From: an uncultured Alphaproteobacteria bacterium
GTDB taxonomy: Bacteria; Pseudomonadota; Alphaproteobacteria; Puniceispirillales; Puniceispirillaceae
Length of the DNA: 34,211 bases
Reading direction: 5' to 3'
NCBI GenBank assembly: GCA_913048595.1
Contig: CAJWVJ010000007.1
Span: 1-34,211 of the forward strand
The notes under the pieces are model-generated. The model saw only the letters and a list, made by a program, of their open reading frames with translations. It had not been told where the DNA came from and did no database searches. A program made the translations under genes and the position numbers. Below, piece by piece: positions 19,089 to 28,262 of the stretch (positions within the stretch are counted from its first letter, which is position 1; the number at the start of each line of letters is the position of its first letter).

Positions 19089-19934
19089 TCAACCGAACCG
19101 CCCGGTGATGTAGTTCTGGGTCATTTCATGTTCCGGATTGGTGAACACCTGTTCGGTGTTGCCGACCTCGACCAGCTTTCCAAGATGGAAATAGGCCGTG
19201 CGCTGCGATACGCGTGCCGCCTGCTGCATCGAATGGGTGACGATGACGATGGTGAACTGGCTGCTCAGCTCGTCGATCAGCTCCTCGATCCTGGCTGTCG
19301 CGATCGGGTCCAGCGCCGAGCAGGGCTCGTCCATCAGAATGACCTCGGGGCTGACGGCAATCGCGCGGGCGATGCACAGGCGCTGCTGCTGGCCGCCCGA
19401 CAGGCCAGTGCCGGGCTGCTGCAGCCTGTCCCTGACCTCGGCCCAGAGTCCGGCGCGCTCAAGCGAGCTTTCGACAATGTCATCCAGCTCGTCGCGGCTT
19501 GACGCCAGCCCGTGAATCCGTGGGCCGTAGGCGACATTGTCGTATATCGATTTCGGGAACGGGTTCGGTTTCTGGAACACCATGCCGACGCGGGCGCGAA
19601 GCGGCACCACATCCACATCCGGCGCGTAGATGTTATAGCCATCAAGGGCGATTTCCCCCTCGATGCGGCAGATGTCGATGGTGTCATTCATCCGGTTCAG
19701 GCAGCGAAGGAACGTGGATTTGCCGCAGCCCGACGGGCCGATGAAGGCGATGACCTGTTTTTCGGCGATGTCGAGCGTTACATTGTCGATGGCCTGTTTG
19801 TCGCCATAATAGACATTGACGTTCCGCGCCGTCATCCGCGGATGGTCCGTGAAGATGTTGCCGACGGTTTCCGCCGGGACGTGCGAGACTTCCAAATCCT
19901 GCTTGCTGGGGGCGTTCATGACCTGCATTTCCAT
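19089..19934 (-). CDS. pstB: Phosphate ABC transporter ATP-binding protein PstB
   Basis: Walker [22 protein letters not shown], signature [36 protein letters not shown]. Confidence 0.96.
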   Translation of the reverse strand: MEMQVMNAPSKQDLEVSHVPAETVGNIFTDHPRMTARNVNVYYGDKQAIDNVTLDIAEKQVIAFIGPSGCGKSTFLRCLNRMNDTIDICRIEGEIALDGYNIYAPDVDVVPLRARVGMVFQKPNPFPKSIYDNVAYGPRIHGLASSRDELDDIVESSLERAGLWAEVRDRLQQPGTGLSGGQQQRLCIARAIAVSPEVILMDEPCSALDPIATARIEELIDELSSQFTIVIVTHSMQQAARVSQRTAYFHLGKLVEVGNTEQVFTNPEHEMTQNYITGRFG

Positions 19935-19956
19935 CTTGTGCTGTCCCTTGGCGTGT

Positions 19957-21261
19957 CTACCAGCGCCGCTCGAGTTTCTTGCGGATGACGATCGCCGCCG
20001 CGTTCATCAGGATCAGGAACGCAAGCAACACCATGATAGCCGCACTTGTCTTCAGGATAAACATCCGTTCGGCGAAGTCGGCCCACATGAAAATCTGGAC
20101 GGGAAGAACCGTTCCCGGATCGGTCACGCTTCCCGGCACATCGACGATGAACGCCACCATGCCAATCATCAGAAGCGGCGCGGTTTCGCCAAGTGCCTGC
20201 GCCATGCCGATGATGGTGCCAGTCAGCATCCCCGGCATCGCCAGCGGCACCACATGGTGCAGCATTGTCTGCATGCGCGAGGCGCCCACGCCAAGCGCCG
20301 CATCGCGGATGCTTGGCGGCACGGCGCGAATGGCGGCGCGTGACGAGATGATGATGGTCGGCAGCGTCATCAGCGCCAGCACCACCCCGCCGATCAGCGG
20401 GATCGAACGCGGCATGCCGAAAGTGCCGATGAAAACGGCAAGGCCGAGAATGCCGAACACCACCGACGGCACCGCGGCCAGATTGTTGATGTTGATCTCG
20501 ATGATCTCGGTCACGCGGTTCTTCGGGGCGAATTCCTCGAGATAGACAGCCGTCGCCACCCCAAGCGGGAAGGACAGCACCAGGCAGACGGCCAGCGTCA
20601 GGATCGAGCCGACAAGCGCGCCGTAGATACCCGCCATCTCGGCGTTCCGCGATGCGCTGCCAAACACAAGATAGTCGCTGAACCGGAAGCTGATCAGCCC
20701 CTTGTCATTCAGCACATCAATATAGCCGATCATCTTGTCATTGATGCGGCGGTCCTTTTCCGGCGTCTCGCGCTTGATGAAACCGCGAAGGAAGCTGTCG
20801 ACATCATCATCGACGGCGAAGGTCATGGCGCGGGTGGTGCCAAGGATCGACGGGTCGTCCAGAATGGCGTTGCGAAGCCGCTGTTCGGCGCCCTGCGAGA
20901 TGATCTTGCCGGCGGCCTTGCGTCCCGACCGCCCGGACGCGCCAGCCGCCTCGTACAGCGCCGTGCGGATCACCCCGCGCGCATCGCCGTCATACAGGGA
21001 CTGGACCGACAGATCGCCGGCCGGGTCGAGCTTGGCGCGGTCGAGAGCCACCTCGATCGTCACATAATGCTGGAAAAAGCCGGGGATGCCCTTCGAGAAG
21101 ATCGAGACAAACAGCGTCACCAGAAAGGCCAGCGCGATCCCGATGGCGATCCGGCCATATATCCGGAACCGCTTTTCACGGCCGCGCCGCGCCGCAAGGC
21201 CGGCGGCGACACGCTCGGCGGCCATCGCTGGTGACATCATCTGTTTCCCGGTGTCACTCAT
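19957..21261 (-). CDS. pstA: Phosphate ABC transporter permease PstA
   Basis: Hydrophobic permease with [36 protein letters not shown] and [50 protein letters not shown] at 21261 overlaps the pstC 3' end. Confidence 0.93.
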   Translation of the reverse strand: MSDTGKQMMSPAMAAERVAAGLAARRGREKRFRIYGRIAIGIALAFLVTLFVSIFSKGIPGFFQHYVTIEVALDRAKLDPAGDLSVQSLYDGDARGVIRTALYEAAGASGRSGRKAAGKIISQGAEQRLRNAILDDPSILGTTRAMTFAVDDDVDSFLRGFIKRETPEKDRRINDKMIGYIDVLNDKGLISFRFSDYLVFGSASRNAEMAGIYGALVGSILTLAVCLVLSFPLGVATAVYLEEFAPKNRVTEIIEININNLAAVPSVVFGILGLAVFIGTFGMPRSIPLIGGVVLALMTLPTIIISSRAAIRAVPPSIRDAALGVGASRMQTMLHHVVPLAMPGMLTGTIIGMAQALGETAPLLMIGMVAFIVDVPGSVTDPGTVLPVQIFMWADFAERMFILKTSAAIMVLLAFLILMNAAAIVIRKKLERRW

Positions 21262-22681
21262 ATTGCTCTCTGTATTTCTTGACGATCTGAAGCGCCATGA
21301 AGTTGAGCCCCAGCGTGATGACAATCAATGTCAGCGCCAGCGCGAAGGCGGACAGCGTCTTGGCGGATTCGAATTCCTGATCGCCGACAAGGATGGTCAC
21401 GATCTGCGAGGTTACGGTGGTCACCGCATCAAGCGGGTTGAGCGACAGGTTGGCGGCAAGGCCGGCGGCCATCACCACGATCATCGTCTCGCCAACAGCG
21501 CGCGAAACCGCCAGCAGGATGGCAGCGACAATACCCGGAAGCGCGGCGGGAAGAACAACCTGGCGCACCGTCTCGCTCTGCGTGCTGCCAAGCCCGTAGG
21601 CGGCGTCGCGAAGCGCCTGCGGCACCGCGTTGATCACATCGTCAGACAGCGACGAGACAAAGGGGATGATCATGATCCCCATCACAAGGCCGGCGGCAAG
21701 CGCCGATTCCGAGGCGACGTCGAGACCAAGGCTCATGCCTGTCGAGCGGATGAAGGGCGCCACCGTCAGCGCCGCGAAGAAACCATAGACAACGGTCGGC
21801 ACGCCGGCGAGAAGCTCCATCAGCGGCTTCACCAGCGACCTGACCCGCGGGGTGGCGTATTCCGACAGGTAGATGGCGCTGAACAGGCCGACCGGCACCG
21901 ACACGCTGAGCGCCACCACCGAGATCAGGAATGTGCCGACAAACAGCGGAACCGAGCCGTAGGTGGCCAGACCCATCTGTCCAGAGCCGGCGCGCTCGGC
22001 CCCTTCGAACTGCGGGTTCCAGGTGGTGCCGAACAGGAATTCCGAGACAGGCACAAGGGCGAAGAAACGCATCGATTCGAAAATCACCGAGAAGACGATG
22101 CCGATGGTGGTCAGGATGGCGATGGCCGAGCTTGCGGCGAGGATGGTCATCACGATCCGCTCGACCGCGTTGCGTGACCGGAAGGCCGGATTGACCATGC
22201 GATAGGCGAACATGCCGCCAAGAAGCGACAGCGCCAGCACGGTCACATTCTTCAGCAGGCGCGAGGTGTCTTCCCATCCATGCCAGGCCTCGGCGGCGGC
22301 ATAGACCCAGTCCGGCTGCTCGCCGAAATTGATGCCGTTCACGACATTGTAGATCTGGGCGAGGACGATGACTTCCTTGTAGTTCTCGCCTGCCTTCACA
22401 TCCGCGGGAATGAAGCCCAGCGCCAGCTTGTTGAAGACGATGTCGTCACCAATGGCGAGGATGGCAAGAAGCGACAGCGCCGGCAGCGCGGCGACAAGGC
22501 CGGCGAACAGGCCGTAATAATGTGGCAGGGAATGAAGGCGCGCGCCAGCGGCGCGGACGGTCCTGGAGGATCGTGTGCCCAGATAGAAATAGCCGGAGCT
22601 GATGAGGAGAACCGCGATCAGAAGCGCAAAGCTGTCCACCTGTTCCTCCAGGCCAAAAAGAAAAGAAGAGCCAGCCATCAC
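21254..22681 (-). CDS. pstC: Phosphate ABC transporter permease PstC (GTG 22681 or ATG 22678 start)
   Basis: LSEYATPRVRSLVKPLMELLAGVPTVVYGFFAALTVAPFIR...LGSTQSETVRQVVLPAALPGIVAAILLAVSRAVGETMIVVMAAG. Confidence 0.94.
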   Translation of the reverse strand: MMAGSSFLFGLEEQVDSFALLIAVLLISSGYFYLGTRSSRTVRAAGARLHSLPHYYGLFAGLVAALPALSLLAILAIGDDIVFNKLALGFIPADVKAGENYKEVIVLAQIYNVVNGINFGEQPDWVYAAAEAWHGWEDTSRLLKNVTVLALSLLGGMFAYRMVNPAFRSRNAVERIVMTILAASSAIAILTTIGIVFSVIFESMRFFALVPVSEFLFGTTWNPQFEGAERAGSGQMGLATYGSVPLFVGTFLISVVALSVSVPVGLFSAIYLSEYATPRVRSLVKPLMELLAGVPTVVYGFFAALTVAPFIRSTGMSLGLDVASESALAAGLVMGIMIIPFVSSLSDDVINAVPQALRDAAYGLGSTQSETVRQVVLPAALPGIVAAILLAVSRAVGETMIVVMAAGLAANLSLNPLDAVTTVTSQIVTILVGDQEFESAKTLSAFALALTLIVITLGLNFMALQIVKKYREQYE

Positions 22682-22692
22682 TAGCTGGCTCT
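22655..22692 (-). promoter_or_regulatory. Terminator/attenuator-like hairpin at the pstS-pstC junction, with the pstC start codon in its loop
   Basis: Arms agagccagc (22667-22675) and gctggctct (22684-22692), 9-bp perfect; loop 22676-22683 contains the GTG/ATG start; minus strand continues TCTTTTCTTTTTGG. Confidence 0.7.
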
Positions 22693-22709
22693 CCCTTATA
22701 TTTCCAGTC

Positions 22710-23768
22710 TTACTTCAGCATGTCGGCTGTCAGTTTCGGCAGGTCCTTCATGGCGGCGGCATATTGCGCACGCTCGGCCTCTGGCATCGGGATCATGCCG
22801 GCGTCTGACAGTGCGCCGTCCTCACCCCAGTGCTTAACCCACTCGGCCATATATTCGGCAATGCCCGGGACAACGCCGACATGGGCATGCTTGACGTAGA
22901 AATAGAGCGACCGCGACACTGAATAGGAGCCTTCGGCTATCTCGTCAAAGGTCGGGTTGGTGCCGTCGATGACAGCGCCGTGCAGGGTGTCGCTGTTCTG
23001 GTCGAGATAGGAGAAGCCGAAGATGCCGTATGCGGACGGATCTTCCTGAAGCTTCTGGACGATCAGATTGTCCTGCTCGCCAGCCTCGACATAGGCGCCG
23101 TCAGTGCGCATCGCGCGGCAGGTCTTCGCCTTGGCACCGGCCGCCTTCAGGGCTGCCTTGGCCATCTCGTCTTTTTTGCAATAGCCCTTTTCATTGACCA
23201 TTTCGGCAAAGGAGGCGCGGGTGCCGGAGGTTGTCGGCGGGCCATAGACGCGGATTTCGACATCAGGATAGTCGGCGTTGATGTCGCTCCACTTCTTGAA
23301 CGGGTTCGGCACCATGTCGGTGCAGTTCACGTTGGTCGATCCGTCGGCGCAGGCGGGAACCATGGCGGTCAGCGCCATGCCCAGATCGGCCTTGGAAATG
23401 ACCAGCGGCACACCGTCCTTCGAGTTGGCGACCACGATGCCGTCGTAGCCAACCTTGATCTCGGTCAGGTCGACACCATTGCCGTCGCAATATTCCAGCT
23501 CACCAGTCTTCATCCGCGAAGACGCGTTGCCGATGTCGATGAACTCGGTACCGATGCCTTCGCACACACCCTTCTTGCCAACGGACGATCCGCCGGATTC
23601 AACAACGGGGGTCTTGAAGCTTGGGTTGTTGCCAAGCTGCTCGGCCACAATGGTGGCAAAGGGAAGAACGGTCGACGAACCAGCGATGCTGATATAGTCA
23701 CGCGCGCTGGCGGCGGTGGTCACGCCGACAAGGGCAACCGCACCGGCAAGGGCAAAGGTGAAACGCAT
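22710..23768 (-). CDS. pstS: Phosphate ABC transporter substrate-binding protein PstS
   Basis: Signal peptide MRFTFALAGAVALVGVTTAASA then RDYISIAGSSTVLPFATIVAEQL...ESGGSSVGKKGVCEGIG...GPPTTSGTRASFAEMV. Confidence 0.94.
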   Translation of the reverse strand: MRFTFALAGAVALVGVTTAASARDYISIAGSSTVLPFATIVAEQLGNNPSFKTPVVESGGSSVGKKGVCEGIGTEFIDIGNASSRMKTGELEYCDGNGVDLTEIKVGYDGIVVANSKDGVPLVISKADLGMALTAMVPACADGSTNVNCTDMVPNPFKKWSDINADYPDVEIRVYGPPTTSGTRASFAEMVNEKGYCKKDEMAKAALKAAGAKAKTCRAMRTDGAYVEAGEQDNLIVQKLQEDPSAYGIFGFSYLDQNSDTLHGAVIDGTNPTFDEIAEGSYSVSRSLYFYVKHAHVGVVPGIAEYMAEWVKHWGEDGALSDAGMIPMPEAERAQYAAAMKDLPKLTADMLK

Positions 23769-23819
23769 GATGTGTCTCCTGCGAGGGGTTTGATAATGAC
23801 GCAGGTCTCCGCGACAAGC

Positions 23820-23838
23820 GTTACAAAATAATGTCACC
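23820..23838 (-). promoter_or_regulatory. Pho box (promoter-distal or -proximal half of tandem pair) upstream of pstS
   Basis: Minus-strand GGTGACATTATTTTGTAAC: TGACAT/TGTAAC half sites spaced 11 bp. Confidence 0.7.
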
Positions 23839-23840
23839 AG

Positions 23841-23859
23841 CATTACAGTTTTATGACGC
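23841..23859 (-). promoter_or_regulatory. Pho box upstream of pstS
   Basis: Minus-strand GCGTCATAAAACTGTAATG, close to consensus CTGTCATAAAACTGTCAT; about 21 bp from the adjacent box. Confidence 0.78.
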
Positions 23860-24049
23860 CGAGCAGTGCATTTCTAACGAGTTGTTTTCATGTTTTAAAA
23901 TTCATATTTCACAGTTAGACGCCACCGCCGGCGGCAAAATGTGACATGATTGTCGCCCTGATTGTGACCGACGGCATGACGCTGGGCCGGAGTCGCCACG
24001 CCCCCGGCGAACGCCTTGGACCACGAGCTGTTTGTGAGGAACCTGTTTC

Positions 24050-24835
24050 ATGGCCGAACCAGACATCCTGCCGCCGCTGATGGTGGCGCCGAACGGGGCC
24101 CGCCTGACGGATGACGACCATCCGGCGGTGCCTGTCACCATCCCGCAGATCGTGGAAACGGCCCGCAGATGCGCTGCAGCAGGCGCCGGGGCCATGCATT
24201 TCCATGTGCGGGACGCGGCCAAGGCCCATATCCTGGATACGGGCCTCAACCGTGAGGCGCTTGCCGAACTGGCGATTGCGGTGCCCGGCCTGCATCTGCA
24301 GATGACCACCGAGACGGTGGGGCGTTATGGGCCGGACGATATGCGGCGTCTCGCCCGCGAGGTGGTTCCGCCCGGCGTTTCGATCGGCGTGCCGGAGATG
24401 ATTCCCTCGAGACAGCCTTCGGCCGAGGACGCCGCCTTCTATCAATGGCTTGCCGATACCGGCATCCGGACCCAGCATATCTGCTACCAGCCGGAACATC
24501 TTCGCCTTCTCGGCGCGCTTCTGGACGCCGCCGGGCTGCCAAAATCGGGGCCATGGTGCCTGTTCGTCATCGGCCACTACACCGGCGCGATCTCGCATCC
24601 TGACCAGATCGACAGCTTCCTTGCCGAAATGCGGGCCGCCGGCATTGACGGTGACTGGGCCATCTGCGCCTTTCGCGAGGAAGAGGCGGCCTGCATCCGT
24701 CACGCGGTCCGGCTTGGCGGCAAGCTTCGTGTCGGGTTCGAGAATTCGCAATTCATGGCAGATGGCAGCATCGCGCCCGATAATGAAAGCCGCGTCGCCG
24801 AGGCGGCGGCGATGATGGCGGCGGCCAAGATTTGA
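24050..24835 (+). CDS. BKACE family beta-keto acid cleavage enzyme (DUF849-like)
   Basis: LPPLMVAPNGARLTDDDHPAVPVTIPQIVETARRCAAAGAGAMHFHVRD (metal-binding HFH), ...GDWAICAFREEE...LRVGFENSQF. Confidence 0.88.
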   Translation: MAEPDILPPLMVAPNGARLTDDDHPAVPVTIPQIVETARRCAAAGAGAMHFHVRDAAKAHILDTGLNREALAELAIAVPGLHLQMTTETVGRYGPDDMRRLAREVVPPGVSIGVPEMIPSRQPSAEDAAFYQWLADTGIRTQHICYQPEHLRLLGALLDAAGLPKSGPWCLFVIGHYTGAISHPDQIDSFLAEMRAAGIDGDWAICAFREEEAACIRHAVRLGGKLRVGFENSQFMADGSIAPDNESRVAEAAAMMAAAKI

Positions 24836-24853
24836 CGGAACAGGAGTGGTTAG

Positions 24854-26230
24854 ATGGGGATGACAGGCTCTGCCTATCAGATGCTGTGCCGCAGCTGCCT
24901 CCGCCGCGGCTATGACGGCGGCGATGCGCCGCGGGCGACATGCCCTTATTGCGGGTCGGATGACGTGCGCAGCAGCCGCGAGCTGTTCAGCCTCGCCATC
25001 GCGCATATGGATTGCGATGCCTTCTATGCCTCGGTCGAGAAGCGGGACGACCCGTCCATCCGCGACCGGCCGGTGATTGTCGGCGGGCGCGAGCGCGGCG
25101 TTGTCGCGGCGGCCTGCTACATCGCGCGGCGCTTTGGCATCCGTTCGGCGATGCCGACCTGGCAGGCGCTGAAGCGGTGCCCCGACGCGGTGGTGATCGG
25201 ACCCCGCATGAGCCATTACACAGCCATCAGCCGCGAGATCCGCTCGCGCATGCTGGCGCTGACCCCGCTGGTCCAGCCGCTGTCCATCGACGAGGCCTTT
25301 CTCGATCTTTCAGGCACCGAGGCCCTTCATGGCTGCCCGCCCGCCGAAGCGCTTGTCAGGCTTCAGCGCGGCATCCGCGAGGAGATCGGGATCACCGTGT
25401 CCATCGGGCTGAGCGGCACCAAATCGCTTGCCAAGATGGCCTCGGACCGTGACAAGCCCGATGGTTTCTTCGCCGTCGATATGGACAGCGCGCCGGCCTG
25501 GCTGGCCCCACAGCCCGTCTCGGTGCTGTTCGGGCTTGGCAAGGCGGCGGTGGCGCGGCTGAACGCGGCAGGCATCGAGACATGCGGCGATCTGGTGTCC
25601 GCGCCGGACGGCCAGCTGTCCGGATTGCTCGGGCGCGGCGCTTCGACCATCCGCAACCTGGCGGCCGGAATCGATCCACGGCCGGTTTCGCCGGATCGCG
25701 AGGCAAAAAGCATCTCCAGCGAGACAACCTTTGTTCGTGACCTGTCCACCGCGGCCGAGCTGGAGGCGGAGCTCGAGATGCTGTGCCAGAAGGTATCGAC
25801 GAGGCTGAAAGCGCAGCAGCTTGCCGGAGGACGGGTGACGCTGAAGCTGAAGCGTCCCGACCACCGTATCCTGACCCGAAGCCAGAGCCTGCCCGAGAGG
25901 ACCGACAAGGCGCATGTGCTGTTCACGGTGGGGCGTGAGCTTCTGGGGCGCGAGATCGGCGGCCACAAATCATACAGGCTGCTTGGCATTGGCGCGGATC
26001 AGCTTGGCCCGCCGGGCGAGTCCGATCTGCTGGCGCTTGCCGATGAGGGGACGAGCCGGCGTGACAATCTGGAAGCCGCGATCGATGATCTTCATGCCCG
26101 TCTGGGCGAGGACGCGCTTCAGAGCGGGCGTCAGTTCACCCGCAAGCACCGGCCGGAACGCGACGCTACCCGCCAGCGGCCGTCGATCGAGAGCCTGTCA
26201 GGACCGGATGACGGCGACCAGCAGGGCTAG
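24854..26230 (+). CDS. dinB: DNA polymerase IV (Y-family) with N-terminal CxxC...CxxC zinc-ribbon
   Basis: IAHMDCDAFYASVEKRDDPSIRDRPVIVGG...PLSIDEAFLDLSG...SIGLSGTKSLAKMASDRDKPDGFF; N-terminal LCRSCLRRGYDGGDAPRATCPYCGSDDV. Confidence 0.94.
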   Translation: MGMTGSAYQMLCRSCLRRGYDGGDAPRATCPYCGSDDVRSSRELFSLAIAHMDCDAFYASVEKRDDPSIRDRPVIVGGRERGVVAAACYIARRFGIRSAMPTWQALKRCPDAVVIGPRMSHYTAISREIRSRMLALTPLVQPLSIDEAFLDLSGTEALHGCPPAEALVRLQRGIREEIGITVSIGLSGTKSLAKMASDRDKPDGFFAVDMDSAPAWLAPQPVSVLFGLGKAAVARLNAAGIETCGDLVSAPDGQLSGLLGRGASTIRNLAAGIDPRPVSPDREAKSISSETTFVRDLSTAAELEAELEMLCQKVSTRLKAQQLAGGRVTLKLKRPDHRILTRSQSLPERTDKAHVLFTVGRELLGREIGGHKSYRLLGIGADQLGPPGESDLLALADEGTSRRDNLEAAIDDLHARLGEDALQSGRQFTRKHRPERDATRQRPSIESLSGPDDGDQQG

Positions 26231-26236
26231 GTCAGG

Positions 26237-27406
26237 TCAGAGCGGCAGGCCGACATAATTCTCCGCCACCATCTGGCGACCGGCTCCCGACGTCGTGACG
26301 TAGGCAAGCTCGGCCTCTTTCATCCGCTGCTCGAACGCGTCGTCATTGAACCGGTGCGTCAGGTTTGTCAGCCACCAGGAGAACCGCTCGGTCTTCCAGA
26401 CACGGTCAAGCGCCCGGCGCGAATATTCATCAAGGGCAGACTCGTCCCGTTCGGTGCAGAAGGCCAGGATGGCATCATACATGTAATGCACATCCGAGGC
26501 GGCGAGGTTCAGCCCCTTCGCCCCGGTCGGCGGCACCACATGCGCCGCGTCCCCGGCCAGCATCAGCCTGCCAAAGCGCATCGGCTCTGCGACAAAGCTG
26601 CGAAGCGGGGCGATGCTTTTTTCCAGCGACGGGCCGGTCTCGAGCGATTCCGCCATGTCCGGCGGCAGGCGAAGGCGGAATTCGTCCCAGAAGGCGTCAT
26701 CCGACCAGTTCTCGATCCTGTCGTCGACATCGCACTGGATGTAGTAGCGCGAGCGGGTCATCGACCGCATGGAACAGAGCGCGAAGCCCCGCGCGGTATT
26801 GGCGTAGACGACCTCATGCGCCACCGGCCGCGTGTCCGACAGCAAGCCGAGCCAGCCGAACGGGTAGATTTTCTCATAGGTCGTGATGGCCGATTCCGGC
26901 ACCGATTTCCGGCTGACACCGTGATAGCCGTCGCAACCCGCAACAAGGTCGCAGGCAACGCGGTGGGTCACGCCGTCCTTCACATAGGTGACATACGGGT
27001 GGCTTGTATCGATGTCATGGATGGCGACATCGGCGGCCTCGTAGACTGTCTCGCTTCCCGCGCTGTCACGGACCTCGCACAGATCGCGTGTCACCTCGGT
27101 CTGGCCATAGGCTGTGACCACCTTGCCGCCGGTATGCTGCGACAGGCCGATGGAGACGGATCTGTAATCGAAAGCCAGCTGGACCGCGTGATGCGCTATG
27201 CCTTCGGCGGCAAGCCGCGTTCCGGCCTCGGCGCGGTGGATCAGGTCGACGGTGGTCTGTTCGAGAATCCCCGCGCGGATCCGCGCCAGCACATAGTCCT
27301 GCGTCTGGCGTTCAAGCACGATGTTGTCGATGCCGGCAAGATCGAGAAGACGCCCGAGAAGAAGACCGGACGGGCCGCCACCCACAATCACCACCTGTTT
27401 ACGCAC
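26237..27406 (-). CDS. pobA: 4-hydroxybenzoate 3-monooxygenase (PobA-like flavoprotein)
   Basis: VVIVGGGPSGLLLGRLLDLAGIDNIVLERQTQDYVLARIRAGILEQTTVDLI...GWLGLLSDTRPVAHEVVYANTARGFALCSMRS...LMLAGDAAHVVPPTGAKGLNLAASDV. Confidence 0.93.
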   Translation of the reverse strand: MRKQVVIVGGGPSGLLLGRLLDLAGIDNIVLERQTQDYVLARIRAGILEQTTVDLIHRAEAGTRLAAEGIAHHAVQLAFDYRSVSIGLSQHTGGKVVTAYGQTEVTRDLCEVRDSAGSETVYEAADVAIHDIDTSHPYVTYVKDGVTHRVACDLVAGCDGYHGVSRKSVPESAITTYEKIYPFGWLGLLSDTRPVAHEVVYANTARGFALCSMRSMTRSRYYIQCDVDDRIENWSDDAFWDEFRLRLPPDMAESLETGPSLEKSIAPLRSFVAEPMRFGRLMLAGDAAHVVPPTGAKGLNLAASDVHYMYDAILAFCTERDESALDEYSRRALDRVWKTERFSWWLTNLTHRFNDDAFEQRMKEAELAYVTTSGAGRQMVAENYVGLPL

Positions 27407-27435
27407 CCTACGACTCCCAACCGCGCAAGATCATC

Positions 27436-28230
27436 TCACCGGCGAAAGATAGTCGGGAACCAGTCCTCCCGCAAGCGATCACCGGGCCGCATCCCGTGCC
27501 CTGGAAAGGGCGGCGAGGTGCGTCCCGGCCGTTCGACAAAGCGGGCGTCATCCCCCACCAGCCGCAGCGAGAAGGCCCGCCTGCGGATCGGACTGTCATT
27601 GCCGCGGGCGCCATGAAGGATACGGAAATCAAAGGCCACCGCGTCGCCGGGCTGCATCTCCCATTCCAGGATTCGCATCCCTTCCGCGTCGGGGTCGGGA
27701 ACCGGCATATAGGCGTCCTCGTCCGGGTAGAAGGCATCCTCGTTCAGCCATTTCGTCGGCAGCACCGGCTTTGGCCAGAGATGCGATCCGGCGACACAGC
27801 GAAGGCTCGCCGCACCAACCGGATCGACCGGGCACCAGAAACTGAGAGTCTGCTGCCCCTCGACAAAATAATAGGGGCTGTCCTGATGCCAGGGCGTAGG
27901 CTTCACGGTGCCGGGCTCCTTCACCAGAACATGGTCATGGAACAGCTTGGCGCTGTCCGAGCGCATGAGATCAGCCGCCACCTCGGCCGCCGGCGCGTGG
28001 CGAATCACCTCGGCGAAGGGCGGGATGCGGCTCCAGTTGCAATAGTCATCAAAGAACCGTCCGCCCTCGCCCGGCTTCAGGTTTTCCGCCGCATAGGGGC
28101 CGGGGTCGGCCATGTTCATCTCGATTCCGGCGGCGATCTCGTCAACGAACCCGGCGAACAGACCGCGCACCAGCACAGCGCCGTCGCGGGCGTAATCATC
28201 AATATGCTGCTGCGTGACGAGCGGATGCAT
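27436..28230 (-). CDS. Phytanoyl-CoA dioxygenase (PhyH) family protein
   Basis: Fe(II)/2OG motif PTPWHQDSPYYF and distal FDFRILHGARGNDSPIRRRAFSLRLVGDD. Confidence 0.88.
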   Translation of the reverse strand: MHPLVTQQHIDDYARDGAVLVRGLFAGFVDEIAAGIEMNMADPGPYAAENLKPGEGGRFFDDYCNWSRIPPFAEVIRHAPAAEVAADLMRSDSAKLFHDHVLVKEPGTVKPTPWHQDSPYYFVEGQQTLSFWCPVDPVGAASLRCVAGSHLWPKPVLPTKWLNEDAFYPDEDAYMPVPDPDAEGMRILEWEMQPGDAVAFDFRILHGARGNDSPIRRRAFSLRLVGDDARFVERPGRTSPPFPGHGMRPGDRLREDWFPTIFRR

Positions 28231-28262
28231 GACGGATGGTCCCCCTGGTGAATGCGGCCGTA

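Noticed and set aside
24854-24990. Novel zinc-ribbon fusion on DinB
   Set aside because: An N-terminal CxxC...CxxC extension is, to my knowledge, common in alphaproteobacterial Pol IV, so it is not new.
23915-25216. 433-aa minus-strand ORF
   Set aside because: Antisense to the BKACE gene and dinB; no recognisable domain.
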